In this document: positions 23,664 through 31,975 of the stretch, one piece after another
Position numbering within the stretch: position 1 is the stretch's first letter
How the letters are laid out: the number at the start of each line of letters is the position of its first letter
Source of the DNA: Collinsella sp. TF08-11AT
GTDB lineage: Bacteria; Actinomycetota; Coriobacteriia; Coriobacteriales; Coriobacteriaceae
Assembly (NCBI RefSeq): GCF_003437035.1
Contig: NZ_QSRL01000002.1
Span: 207,072 to 271,071 of the forward strand
Length of the DNA stretch: 64,000 bases
Reading direction: 5' to 3'
Notes under the pieces: generated by a model
Database searches by the model: none
Told to the model about the DNA's origin: nothing
What the model saw: only the letters and a program-made list of their open reading frames with translations
Made by a program: the position numbers and the translations under genes

Positions 23664-24981
23664 TGAACGTGCTCCAAACGTGATGCAGGCCGGCGATGAA
23701 CTTGTCGATATCGGCCTTGTCGTTGTAGAAGGCCACGCTGGCGCGGCAGCAGGCGAGGTTCTCGACGCCCAGCCAGGTGAGCAGCGGCTGCGCGCAGTGG
23801 TGACCGGCGCGGATGCAGACGCCGTCCATGTCCATGATGCTCGCGACATCGTGCGGGTGGATGCCCTTGACATTAAAGCTCACGACGCCGTGGTGGTTAT
23901 CCCAATAGATTGAGCCGATGATCTGGACAAAGTCGAGCTGCATGAGCTCGCCCATCAGGTAGTGGACGAGTGCCTGCTCGCGTGCCTGGATGTTTTCGTA
24001 GCCTACCGTGTTGACCAGGTAGTCAAGCGCCGCGCCCGTGGCGAAGATGCCGGCGGCGTCCTGCGTGCCGGCCTCGAACTTCTCGGGAACGGGCGCCCAG
24101 ACGGCGTCCTGCTCGGTAACCGAGTCGATCATCTCACCGCCGGTAAGCATGGGCGGCATGGCGTTGAGCAGGTCCATCTTGCCCCACAGCACGCCGATGC
24201 CCATGGGGCCCATGGCCTTGTGCGCGCTAAAGGCAAAGAAGTCGGCGCCCAGATCGGCCACATTGACTGGCATGTGCGGCAGCGACTGTGCGCCGTCGAC
24301 GACCAGATAGCCGCCGTACTTGTGCACGAGCTTGCCGAGGTTCTTGACCGGATTCTCGACGCCCAGGACGTTAGAGACCTGACCCACGGCCAGGATCTTG
24401 GTCTTGGGGCCCACCTTGGCCAGAACCTCCTCGGTCGTGAGCTGGCCGGTCTTGGTGGGGTAGAGGTAGACGAGCTTGGCACCGGTCTCGCGGCAGACCT
24501 GCTGCCACGGAATCAGGTTGGAGTGGTGCTCCATGATGGTGATGACGACCTCGTCGCCCGGTTCGAGCACTGTGGACGCAAAGCTCTTGGCGACCAGGTT
24601 GAGCGACTCGCTCGTGTTGCGGGTGAAGACGATCTCGTTGGCGCTGGGGGCGCCGATGAGATCGGCGATCTGTTGGCGGACCTTCGCGATGGCGTCGGTG
24701 GCCTCGACGGACAGCGAGTACAGGCCGCGCAGGGGGTTGGCGTTCATGCGCTGGTAGAAGTCGCGTTCGGCGTCGAGCACACAGGCAGGGCGCTGCGCGG
24801 TGGCGGCGCTATCGAGGAAGGCGATCTCGGGGTGCTGCTGGAACAGCGGGAACTGGCCCTTGTAGGGGTTGGTCTCGATATCTACGGTGGGCCAGCCGCG
24901 CGAAGCCTCGTCGCTGGCGTCGAGCTCCATGGGCTCGGGGGCGGTGCAGGTGTCGCATTTAACGTGCTCGGTGTCGATCAT
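23656..24981 (-). CDS. sufS: Cysteine desulfurase SufS
   Basis: 441 residues, with an N-terminal extension of about 30 residues (CDTCTAPEPMELDASDEAS) before the usual start of the family near YKGQFPLF. PLP-dependent enzyme that takes sulfur from cysteine. Visible: TRNTSESLNLVAKSF, the histidine-lysine PLP site in AFSAHKAMGPMGIGVLW, and the loop cysteine that carries persulfide in RAGHHCAQPL. The ATG overlaps the sufD stop (ATGA), and the stop overlaps sufU, so the three genes are tightly coupled. The extension contains a CxxC pair (CDTC) of unknown meaning. Confidence 0.95.
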   Translation of the reverse strand: MIDTEHVKCDTCTAPEPMELDASDEASRGWPTVDIETNPYKGQFPLFQQHPEIAFLDSAATAQRPACVLDAERDFYQRMNANPLRGLYSLSVEATDAIAKVRQQIADLIGAPSANEIVFTRNTSESLNLVAKSFASTVLEPGDEVVITIMEHHSNLIPWQQVCRETGAKLVYLYPTKTGQLTTEEVLAKVGPKTKILAVGQVSNVLGVENPVKNLGKLVHKYGGYLVVDGAQSLPHMPVNVADLGADFFAFSAHKAMGPMGIGVLWGKMDLLNAMPPMLTGGEMIDSVTEQDAVWAPVPEKFEAGTQDAAGIFATGAALDYLVNTVGYENIQAREQALVHYLMGELMQLDFVQIIGSIYWDNHHGVVSFNVKGIHPHDVASIMDMDGVCIRAGHHCAQPLLTWLGVENLACCRASVAFYNDKADIDKFIAGLHHVWSTFNG

Positions 24982-26249
24982 GCGAGCTCCTCTTCAAAGT
25001 TGTCGATCAGGTTGTTGCCCAGGCGGACGACGGCGGCGCGGGTGCGCTCGTCGGTGGCGGAAAGCGCGGCGTCCTCCAGCTTGGCGCGGATGAACAGGTC
25101 CTCGGCGGCGTTTTGGTCAAGGCCGCGGCAGGCGAGGTAGAACAGCTGCTCGTCGCGGACGTGACCGATGGTGGCGCCGTGGTTGCCGGCGACGTCGTCC
25201 TCGTCGCAGAGGATGACGGGAACGGTCTTGTTGTCGACGCCCTTGTTGGCCAAAAGCACCGTCTCGCGCTCGGTGCCGGTTGCACCCTTGCAGCCGTGCA
25301 CGAGGTCGATGGTGCCGCGGTAGACCTTCTTGGACGTGCCGGTCAGCACGCCGTTGGCGTCGATTTCGCACTCGGTCTTGCGACCGCGGTGGCGCAGCTC
25401 GTAGTTAAAGTCGCGTACCTGCTCGCGGGCGCCCAGGTAGTCAGTATCGATGGTGACCTTGGCGGTATCGCCCAGCAGGTCGCCGGCAAGGCCGGTGGCG
25501 CTGGCGCCGGCACCCAGGACGGTGTGTTGCACGTTGACGCGCGCGCCCTCGTCTAGGAACAGGCCGGTGTCGTCGAGTGCGATCCAGCTGTCGTCGAGTG
25601 TCTGCGTGCAGGTCACGTTGACGGTGGCGTACTCGTGGGCGCACACACGCAGCACGGAGCCCACGACGCCCTCGCCGGCAACGGGGGAGTCCAGGGCTAG
25701 GGCGAGGTCGAGCGTTGCCTGCGGGCGGGCGACGACGTCGATGGCGGCAATCGCAGCCGCTGCGTCGACGCCACTCACGCGCACGGTAACGGCGGCGTGC
25801 TGGTAGGCGGGAACATCGATGACGATGCGCTTGGTGGCGTGCTCGGTCAGATACGCATAGGCAGCCTCGCCCATGCCGGTCTCGAAGGCCTCGGCAGGGG
25901 AGAGCTCCTCCTCGAGCTTGATGGCGCCGGCCTGGTAGACAGAGGTGGCGGGCACGTCGAGCTCGGTCTCGGGCGTGATGCGGGCGCGGTCGGCGGCATC
26001 ACCGGGGGCAGCGGTACGGCGCTCGGGGAAGCGCTCGGCCATGGCTTCCATGGCGGCGTCGAACGCGTCTGTCACGCCAATAAACTGTTCGCCCAAGCCT
26101 TCGACCTCAACGGCATCGGCGGGAGCGGCGACAAGCTCGTCAGAGAGCTCGAGCTTGGTCTGGTTCATTTTCAACCAGCCCCAGGTTGCTGCGGGCATCG
26201 CGTTGACCTGCTCGAGTGTGGTAGCAGCGGTGTTGGTTTCCTGTTTCAT
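24978..26249 (-). CDS. sufD: Fe-S cluster assembly protein SufD
   Basis: 423 residues from the ATG at 26249, which overlaps the sufB stop (TAATG). SufD pairs with SufB and SufC in the SufBC2D scaffold that builds Fe-S clusters. The C-terminal half is the recognisable beta-helix part (HRGRKTECEIDANGVLTG; DDVAGNHGATIGHVRDEQLF; AEDLFIRAKLEDA). The N-terminal ~150 residues are acidic, Ala-rich and poorly conserved, as is usual for SufD in this group. A longer open frame upstream runs antisense-like through sufB and is not used. Confidence 0.9.
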   Translation of the reverse strand: MKQETNTAATTLEQVNAMPAATWGWLKMNQTKLELSDELVAAPADAVEVEGLGEQFIGVTDAFDAAMEAMAERFPERRTAAPGDAADRARITPETELDVPATSVYQAGAIKLEEELSPAEAFETGMGEAAYAYLTEHATKRIVIDVPAYQHAAVTVRVSGVDAAAAIAAIDVVARPQATLDLALALDSPVAGEGVVGSVLRVCAHEYATVNVTCTQTLDDSWIALDDTGLFLDEGARVNVQHTVLGAGASATGLAGDLLGDTAKVTIDTDYLGAREQVRDFNYELRHRGRKTECEIDANGVLTGTSKKVYRGTIDLVHGCKGATGTERETVLLANKGVDNKTVPVILCDEDDVAGNHGATIGHVRDEQLFYLACRGLDQNAAEDLFIRAKLEDAALSATDERTRAAVVRLGNNLIDNFEEELA

Positions 26250-27661
26250 TATCCGATCGCTCCTTCCATCTCGAGCTTGATCAGGTTGTTCATCTCGACG
26301 GCGTACTCCAGCGGCAGCTCCTTGGAGACCGGGTTGGCAAAGCCGTTGACGATCATGGTGCGGGCCTCTTCCTCCGAGATGCCGCGGCTCATCAGGTAGA
26401 ACACCTTGTCGTCGCCGATGCGGCCGATGGTGGCCTCGTGGCCGATGTCGACGTTCTTGGCGCGGATGTCCATGGCGGGGATGGTGTCGGAGCGGCTCTG
26501 GTCGTCGAGCATCAGCGACTGGCAGCTCACGGTTGCCTTGGAACCCTCGGCCTTGGGTGTCGCCACAATAGAGCTGCGGAACGTCTGGATGCCGCCGCTC
26601 TTGGAGATGCCCTTGGTCTCGACGGTCGCCGAGGTCTCGGGGGCGTTGAGCACGACCTTGCAGCCGGTGTCGAGATTCTGCCCGGCGCCGGCAAAGGTGA
26701 TGCCGGTAAAGCTCGACCGGGCGCGGCGGCCGTTGAGCACGCTCATGGGGTAGAGGTAGCCCACGTGGCTGCCGAAGGAGCCACTGATCCACTCTATGTC
26801 GCCATCCTCGTCCACGCGCGCACGCTTGGTGTTGAGGTTGTACATGTTTTTGGACCAGTTCTCGATGGTCGAGTAGCGCAGGTGCGCACGCTTGCCCACA
26901 AAGAGCTCGACGGCGCCGGCGTGGAGGTTGGCAACGTTGTACTTGGGCGCGGAGCAACCCTCGATGAAGTGCAGGTCGGCGTCGTCCTCGACGATGATGA
27001 GCGTGTGCTCAAACTGGCCGGCGCCCTTGGCGTTAAGGCGGAAGTAGCTCTGCAGCGGGAAGTCCAACTTGGTGCCCTTGGGCACGTAGACAAACGAGCC
27101 GCCCGACCATACGGCGCCGTGCAGGGCCGCAAACTTGTGGTCGGTGGGCGGGATGAGCGTCATAAACTTCTCGTGGATGAGCGGCTCCCACTGCGGGTCG
27201 TGCAGGGCCTCCTCGATGCCGGAATAGACGATACCCATCTTGGACGCGGTGTCCTGCATGTTGTGGTAGACCAGCTCGGAGTCGTACTGCGCGCCGACGC
27301 CCGCCAGGTAGCTGCGCTCGGCCTCGGGGATGCCCAGGCGCTCAAAGGTGTTCTTGATGTCGTCGGGCACCGACTCCCAGTCGTGCTTTTGGTCGGTGTT
27401 GGGCTTGACGTAGGTGACGATGTTGTCCATGTCCAGGCCCTCGATGGAGGGGCCCCACGTCGGATCGGGGAAGCGGTTGAAGATCTCGAGGGACTTGAGG
27501 CGCAGGTCGAGCATCCACTGCGGTTCGTCCTTCTTGGCGCTGATCTCGCGCACGATGTCGGGCGTGATGCCGGCGTCGAGGCGCTCGAATCCCTCCTCGC
27601 CATAGGTGAAGTCGTAGAGGCTGCGGTCGATGTCCGCGACCTCGGTGCGGTTCTTGGTCAT
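26249..27661 (-). CDS. sufB: Fe-S cluster assembly protein SufB
   Basis: 470 residues, full length. Core scaffold subunit of SufBC2D, where the nascent Fe-S cluster forms at the SufB-SufD interface. Seen: the N-terminal YDFTYGEEGFERLDAG region, ALHGAVWSGGSFVYVPKG, HFIEGCSAPKYNVANLHAGA with the conserved cysteine, and the C-terminal DIGHEATIGRIGDDKVFYLM. It starts 12 bases after sufC with a GGGGCGAC ribosome-binding site and overlaps sufD by one base. Confidence 0.96.
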   Translation of the reverse strand: MTKNRTEVADIDRSLYDFTYGEEGFERLDAGITPDIVREISAKKDEPQWMLDLRLKSLEIFNRFPDPTWGPSIEGLDMDNIVTYVKPNTDQKHDWESVPDDIKNTFERLGIPEAERSYLAGVGAQYDSELVYHNMQDTASKMGIVYSGIEEALHDPQWEPLIHEKFMTLIPPTDHKFAALHGAVWSGGSFVYVPKGTKLDFPLQSYFRLNAKGAGQFEHTLIIVEDDADLHFIEGCSAPKYNVANLHAGAVELFVGKRAHLRYSTIENWSKNMYNLNTKRARVDEDGDIEWISGSFGSHVGYLYPMSVLNGRRARSSFTGITFAGAGQNLDTGCKVVLNAPETSATVETKGISKSGGIQTFRSSIVATPKAEGSKATVSCQSLMLDDQSRSDTIPAMDIRAKNVDIGHEATIGRIGDDKVFYLMSRGISEEEARTMIVNGFANPVSKELPLEYAVEMNNLIKLEMEGAIG

Positions 27662-27673
27662 TACGTCGCCCCT

Positions 27674-28474
27674 TTACGCCTGCTGCTCGGCAGCGGCGGC
27701 CTCGGCCTGGGCGCGCTGCTCGGCGGCCTCGCGCTCAAAGGTCTCAAAGCCGTTCTTGTCGATCCAGGGGATGAGCGAGGCGTCGTCCTCGCGCACGATG
27801 TGACCCTTGACCATAACGTGGACGCGGTCGACATCCAAGTGCTCCAGGATGCGCGTGTTGTGCGTGATGATGAGCATGGAGCCGTCGCAGCTCTTGCGGT
27901 AGGCGTCCATGCCGTGGCTGACGGTGGAAAGCGCGTCGACGTCCAGGCCGGAGTCGGTCTCGTCTAGGATGGCGAGCTTGGGCTGCAGCAGCAGAAGCTG
28001 GAGCATCTCGACCTTCTTTTTCTCGCCGCCCGAGAAGCCCACGCCCAGCTCACGGTTGAGGTAGGAGGTATCCATGTTAAGCTCGGCCGCGAGCTCCTTG
28101 ACGCGACGTCGGAACTCCTTGCCCTTCATCTCCAGGCCGGGGCGGCCGGCGATGCTGGCGCGCAAAAAGCTCGACAGCGGCACGCCCGGGATCTCGACCG
28201 GGGCCTGGAAGCTCAGAAACAGGCCGGCGCGCGAACGCTTGTCGGTGGTGAGCTCGATGATGTCCTGGCCGTCAAAGACGATACGTCCGTCGTTGACCGT
28301 GTAGACGGGGTCGCCCATGACCAGGTGGCCGAGGGTGGACTTGCCGGCGCCGTTGGGGCCCATCAGCACGTGGGTCTCGCCGGCGGCGACGTTGAGGTTG
28401 ACGTTGTGGAGGATGGTCTTCTCGTCCACGGAGGCGGTCAGACCTTCGATGGAAAGCAGCGGATTTGCGCTCAT
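27674..28474 (-). CDS. sufC: Fe-S cluster assembly ATPase SufC
   Basis: 266 residues from the ATG at 28474 (GAGAGGGA upstream). ABC-type ATPase of the SUF complex: Walker A GPNGAGKST, signature FSGGEKKKVEM, Walker B LAILDETDSGLD, and H-loop ITHNTR. ATP hydrolysis drives conformational change in SufB-SufD. It has an Ala/Gln-rich C-terminal tail of about 20 residues (REAAEQRAQAEAAAAEQQA). First gene of the operon; promoter and palindromic sites lie between it and the divergent Rrf2 gene. Confidence 0.95.
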   Translation of the reverse strand: MSANPLLSIEGLTASVDEKTILHNVNLNVAAGETHVLMGPNGAGKSTLGHLVMGDPVYTVNDGRIVFDGQDIIELTTDKRSRAGLFLSFQAPVEIPGVPLSSFLRASIAGRPGLEMKGKEFRRRVKELAAELNMDTSYLNRELGVGFSGGEKKKVEMLQLLLLQPKLAILDETDSGLDVDALSTVSHGMDAYRKSCDGSMLIITHNTRILEHLDVDRVHVMVKGHIVREDDASLIPWIDKNGFETFEREAAEQRAQAEAAAAEQQA

Positions 28475-28538
28475 GCTGTCCCTCTCTGTATATGGTGTAC
28501 TCATAGGTGTGCTAAACCCTAGGAATCTTCTCGGAATA

Positions 28539-28566
28539 AAGTTACTATGGGTTCGGCGTTAGTCAA
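28539..28566 (-). promoter_or_regulatory. Probable suf operon promoter
   Basis: On the minus strand TTGACT (28566-28561) and TAACTT (28544-28539) are spaced by 16 bases, giving a leader of about 60 bases before sufC. A palindrome covers the -35 box (28559-28582). Confidence 0.55.
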
Positions 28567-28582
28567 GGGAAAACCCGACTAA
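28559..28582. promoter_or_regulatory. Palindrome over the suf -35 box
   Basis: TTAGTC (28559-28564) and GACTAA (28577-28582) are inverted copies, with GGG-AAAA-CCC inside. Its position over the -35 hexamer fits a repressor operator. Confidence 0.4.
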
Positions 28583-28602
28583 TCCACTCGACTTTTCTAG
28601 AT

Positions 28603-28678
28603 GTGGGACAAAATAACCTGTTGTGTTTGTCCCACTTACTTAAGATTTGGGACAAACAAACCTGGTTATGTTGTCCCA
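28603..28678. promoter_or_regulatory. Two 29-bp GGGACAAA palindromes between sufC and the Rrf2 gene
   Basis: Site 1 (core 28605-28633) has perfect 10-bp arms GTGGGACAAA/TTTGTCCCAC. Site 2 (core 28649-28677) has TGGGACAA/TTGTCCCA. Both cores are 29 bp with ACCTG in the centre, 44 bases apart. Their place beside a divergent Rrf2 gene and the suf promoter suggests operators for that regulator; the third copy at 23219 argues for a dispersed repeat as the alternative. Confidence 0.5.
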
Positions 28679-28698
28679 GTAACGATGGGAGGGTAGGT

Positions 28699-29130
28699 AT
28701 GCTCATTTCTTCTAAGGGCCGCTATGCCCTCCGTCTGATGATCTATATCGCGGCGCTCGGTGACGCCGAGGGCAAGATTGCTCTGCGCGAGGTTGCCGAC
28801 CGCGAGCGCATTTCGCAGAAGTATCTGGAACAGCTGGTTCGTCCGCTCATGAAGGCGGGCCTACTTAAGAGCGTGCGCGGCAAGGGCGGCGGCTACATGA
28901 TGGCCAAGGACCCGGCCGAGGTGCGTGCCGGCGACATCCTGCGCGCCGTCGAGGGCAGCACGGCTCCGGTGGCGTGCGATGGCATCGACAACAGCTGCGC
29001 CCGCAGTGATCTTTGCTCGACCGTCAAATTCTGGCGCGGTCTGGACGAGGTCATCGAAAAGTACGTCGACGGTGTGACCCTGGCAGACCTGGCCGCCGTC
29101 CCCGAGATCAACTTTGACATTAAACTGTAG
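28699..29130 (+). CDS. Rrf2-family transcriptional regulator, IscR-like
   Basis: 143 residues. N-terminal winged helix (LISSKGRYALRLMIYIAAL; ISQKYLEQLVRPLMKAGLL; VRGKGGGYMMAKDP) typical of Rrf2, followed by three cysteines spaced C-x6-C-x5-C (VACDGIDNSCARSDLC) that could hold a [2Fe-2S] cluster. Divergent from sufCBDSU, so it probably senses Fe-S status and controls that operon; this is inference from family and position. The ATG at 28699 follows GGGAGGGTAGGT. The MNT antitoxin-like gene begins only 8 bases downstream. Confidence 0.9.
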   Translation: MLISSKGRYALRLMIYIAALGDAEGKIALREVADRERISQKYLEQLVRPLMKAGLLKSVRGKGGGYMMAKDPAEVRAGDILRAVEGSTAPVACDGIDNSCARSDLCSTVKFWRGLDEVIEKYVDGVTLADLAAVPEINFDIKL

Positions 29131-29138
29131 GGCTGCAA

Positions 29139-29426
29139 ATGGCATCTCTCGACAAGGTATACAAGCAAATCGAAGTTTTTGCTCGGGAATGTGACGCCGA
29201 GAAGGTTGTGTTGTTTGGTTCTCGCGCTCGAGGTGACAACCTGCCTAAGAGCGATATTGATATTGCTGTAGCAGGTTGCCGGGATTTCGACCGTTTCTCA
29301 TATCTGATAGAGGAGCGTCTTGATACTCTTTTAGATATAGACGTCGTCAATCTGGATGAGTCCTTATCGCAGCAATTGCTCGATGAAATTGCCAGGGATG
29401 GTGTGATTCTGTATGAAAAAATATGA
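29139..29426 (+). CDS. MNT-type minimal nucleotidyltransferase (antitoxin-like)
   Basis: 95 residues, a minimal nucleotidyltransferase fold. The catalytic signature is VVLFGSRARGDNLPKSDIDI (GSRARG plus the paired aspartates) with a third acidic residue in LDIDVVNLDE. MNT proteins paired with HEPN proteins act as antitoxins by modifying the HEPN RNase in characterised systems. It begins 8 bases after the Rrf2 stop and overlaps the HEPN gene by 14 bases, so the pair is co-translated and may be co-transcribed with the Rrf2 gene. Confidence 0.85.
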   Translation: MASLDKVYKQIEVFARECDAEKVVLFGSRARGDNLPKSDIDIAVAGCRDFDRFSYLIEERLDTLLDIDVVNLDESLSQQLLDEIARDGVILYEKI

Positions 29427-29832
29427 GAACTTTGCCAGCGCCTTGGCGAATCTTGAGGATGCACCCAATCAGGATCTTAGCAATGATTTTGTTCAGAGTG
29501 GATTGATTAATAAGTTCAACCTTCAGTTTGAACTGAGCTGGAAGCTCCTTAAACGTCTGCTCGAGTATGAGGGCGCCACGCTTGCTGCATCGGGGTCTCC
29601 TCGTGCCATCTTGAAGGAAGCCTACCGATTCTATGACTTTATTGATGAGGCGGCATGGCTAGATATGCTCAGAGACCGCAATACGAACGTCCATATCTAT
29701 GACAACAAGCTCGCTCAAGATTTGATTCAGCGTATCTTGAACGTCTATATCCCCGCTTTCTGTCAGTTGAGAGACGGGCTGATGGGACGCTACGGCGATC
29801 TTCTTCTGGTGCCCGACGACCAGTTTGTTTAA
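29413..29832 (+). CDS. HEPN / HI0074-type nucleotidyltransferase substrate-binding protein (toxin-like)
   Basis: 139 residues of the HI0074 family, all-helical. The segment LQFELSWKLLKRLLEYEG is typical, and the Rx4H HEPN RNase-type motif appears as RNTNVH in DMLRDRNTNVHIYD. In known MNT-HEPN pairs the HEPN partner is an RNase toxin or forms a nucleotidyltransferase complex. The start at 29413 overlaps the MNT gene. A 128-base gap follows, containing a GTTGTT-GTGC-AACAAC hairpin at about 29874 and no gene. Toxicity is inferred from family only. Confidence 0.82.
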   Translation: MKKYENFASALANLEDAPNQDLSNDFVQSGLINKFNLQFELSWKLLKRLLEYEGATLAASGSPRAILKEAYRFYDFIDEAAWLDMLRDRNTNVHIYDNKLAQDLIQRILNVYIPAFCQLRDGLMGRYGDLLLVPDDQFV

Positions 29833-29960
29833 TTCCTTTAGATTTCGCGGAGGGTTGTTGCCGTTTACCGAGGGGTTGTTGTGCAACAACGGGCGAGCTG
29901 CAATACTTATTCTTATCTTTGCAAACTGCACTTTAACTACACCAATGCAGGGAGGATCTT

Positions 29961-31775
29961 ATGCAGCCCAAGCATTCTGCGATTGTCGCGGGCCTGACGC
30001 TGGCGCTTTCGTTTGGCGCCGTTTCCGCGCCGGCACCCGCCGCTGCCGAGGAGCCCACGCCGGGCGTTGCCTCGGATGCGACCGATATCGATAAGGGTCT
30101 CTATACCCAGCAGTCCTTTTCGGGCGTGCTGAGGTCGGTCCAGGGCGTTTCGTTTGTTAACGTGACTCCCGAGATGAAGTACTTCACCAAATATGAGAGT
30201 CACGGCAACTATAACCAGGGCTTTTCGTACGGTGACGGTTATAACGCGCTGGGTTATTACCAGTTCGACCGTCGTTGGTCGCTCATTCCGTTTATGAAGC
30301 AGGCCTACAACTACAACCCCGAAAAATACAGCATGCTCAAGGATGCGATTGATCGCGGCAGCGAGATTTCCAACATGAGCAATGCCATGTACGAGAACGG
30401 CCAGCTCACCGAGTTGGGCCGTATTGCGCAGGAGGCCTTCCAGGGCGCTTATAACATCGATCCTGTTGAGTTCTCAGCTCTTCAAGATGCCTATGCGTAC
30501 AACTCGTACTATGCGGTGACCGAGGCGTGGCTCAAGAGTGGCCTGGGCATTGATATTTCGGGCCGTGCCGATTGCGTTAAGGGCATGGTGTGGAGCATCA
30601 CCAACATGTGCGGCACCGGTGGCTGCAGGGACTTCTTCCGTTGGGCGAATCTCTCCAACGATATGTCCGACCGCGAGTTTGTGACGGCGCTTTCCAACAG
30701 TGTGGTCAATAACGTGGCGACCAAGTATTCGAGCCAGCCCCAGTATCATGAGGGCTGGAAGAACCGCTACCGCAATGAGCTGAAGGACTGCTTGGTTTAT
30801 ATCGCCGAGGACGAGGCCGCTGCCGCTGCGACGCCCGTGCAGCCCGAGCCCGCGCCGGCGCCCTCGCCGACGCCTGATTCGAATGACGGCTCGCGTGGCG
30901 ATGCTAACGATGACAGGATGGATGCGCCCTCGACCGATGCTGACGGTGATGGCTCTGCTGGTGGCACTACCAACAACGGCTCTACCTCGAACGGTTCCGA
31001 TTCAAACGGCTCTGCTGCGGGCGATTCGTCTTCAAGCTCTGCCGGCAATACGGACAGCGACGCTTCTGGTTCGACCGGCGCTGGCACCTCTAACTCATCC
31101 ACCGGCTCGAGCGATTCGTCCGTTGGCACCGGCTCTAACAACGGCTCCGGCTCTGACGCAACCCCTGGTTCCGATGCTTCCAAGGATGACTCGAATAAGG
31201 CGCCGGACGTTCCCGTTGCTTCGCCGGACAAGAAGCCTTCTTTCTCCGAGCAGCTTGGCTCTACGCTGGGCTCTTCGCTGATGGCTGGCGTCAATAACGG
31301 CTCGACCCAGAACAAGGGCAACTCTGATCAGGTTTCCACGGAAAAGATCGAAGCCGCAAAGGGCGACTCCAAGGACAAGGCTTCTGAGAAGACCGAATCC
31401 GATAAGGGTTCTAGCTCTGAGGAGAAGAGCGACAAGTCCGAACAGAAGAAGGACGAGGATAAGAAGTCTGAATCTGAGGAGAAGGACAAGAGCAAGGCCG
31501 AGGGCGAAAAGAAACAGTCCGAAGACGACGACAAGAGCGGTGCTGACAACCAGGTCCAAGAGCAAAATGACTCCAAAACGGTGACCACCACGACCACGAC
31601 GACTACAACTACCAAGTCCTCGGGCGGCAACATGCCCAAGACGGGCGATCTGATTGTGATGGCGAGCCTTGCCAGCGCGAGCTTGGCCACACTGGGCGCT
31701 ACGTCTATCGTAAGTGGTAAGCATAAGCTCGATCAGCAGAAGAAGGCTTCTGGGGAGGACGGCTCGGAGGAGTAA
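29961..31775 (+). CDS. Secreted surface protein with sortase-like C-terminus and muramidase-like N-domain
   Basis: 604 residues. Signal peptide 1-29 (IVAGLTLALSFGAVSAPAP, then AAAEE). Residues ~70-275 form a compact domain with KYESHGNYNQGFSYGDGY and NALGYYQFDRRWSLIPF, resembling lysozyme-like or muramidase folds with Glu as possible catalytic residue; this is tentative. Residues ~280-550 are low complexity: Ser/Gly/Asn/Asp-rich, then Lys/Glu/Ser-rich and an eight-or-more Thr run. The end has NMPKTGD near residue 557, a hydrophobic helix and a charged tail, which fits an LPXTG-variant sortase signal. Good GGAGG site. A strong terminator follows. Confidence 0.8.
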   Translation: MQPKHSAIVAGLTLALSFGAVSAPAPAAAEEPTPGVASDATDIDKGLYTQQSFSGVLRSVQGVSFVNVTPEMKYFTKYESHGNYNQGFSYGDGYNALGYYQFDRRWSLIPFMKQAYNYNPEKYSMLKDAIDRGSEISNMSNAMYENGQLTELGRIAQEAFQGAYNIDPVEFSALQDAYAYNSYYAVTEAWLKSGLGIDISGRADCVKGMVWSITNMCGTGGCRDFFRWANLSNDMSDREFVTALSNSVVNNVATKYSSQPQYHEGWKNRYRNELKDCLVYIAEDEAAAAATPVQPEPAPAPSPTPDSNDGSRGDANDDRMDAPSTDADGDGSAGGTTNNGSTSNGSDSNGSAAGDSSSSSAGNTDSDASGSTGAGTSNSSTGSSDSSVGTGSNNGSGSDATPGSDASKDDSNKAPDVPVASPDKKPSFSEQLGSTLGSSLMAGVNNGSTQNKGNSDQVSTEKIEAAKGDSKDKASEKTESDKGSSSEEKSDKSEQKKDEDKKSESEEKDKSKAEGEKKQSEDDDKSGADNQVQEQNDSKTVTTTTTTTTTTKSSGGNMPKTGDLIVMASLASASLATLGATSIVSGKHKLDQQKKASGEDGSEE

Positions 31776-31806
31776 TCTTCTAGATCGTTTTCTATAAGAG
31801 TTTGGG

Positions 31807-31843
31807 ACGGGGTCCGGTGCGGCGGCATCGGGCCCCGTTTTTG
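31807..31843 (+). terminator. Intrinsic terminator of the surface protein gene
   Basis: ACGGGGTCCGGTGC pairs with GCATCGGGCCCCGT (two wobbles) around a 4-base loop and is followed by TTTTT. Confidence 0.85.
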
Positions 31844-31914
31844 TTGTGCAACGATTTGTTATGCCCCCTCGGGGGTCTGCTGCTACCGTTGCCCGAAACG
31901 TTTGCATGTCGATA

Positions 31915-31942
31915 TTGTTGCGCTCTACCCGCTCGCTACAAT
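31915..31942 (+). promoter_or_regulatory. Probable promoter of the AAA-ATPase-like gene
   Basis: TTGTTG (31915-31920) and TACAAT (31937-31942) are spaced by 16 bases, about 30 bases before the GTG start at 31976. Confidence 0.5.
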
Positions 31943-31975
31943 GGGCATCGTGCTGCGTTAGAAGGAGAGTTTACG

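Noticed and set aside
26438..27967. 509-codon plus-strand frame antisense to sufB and sufC
   Set aside because: Suf genes on the minus strand are clear; this is a stop-free shadow.
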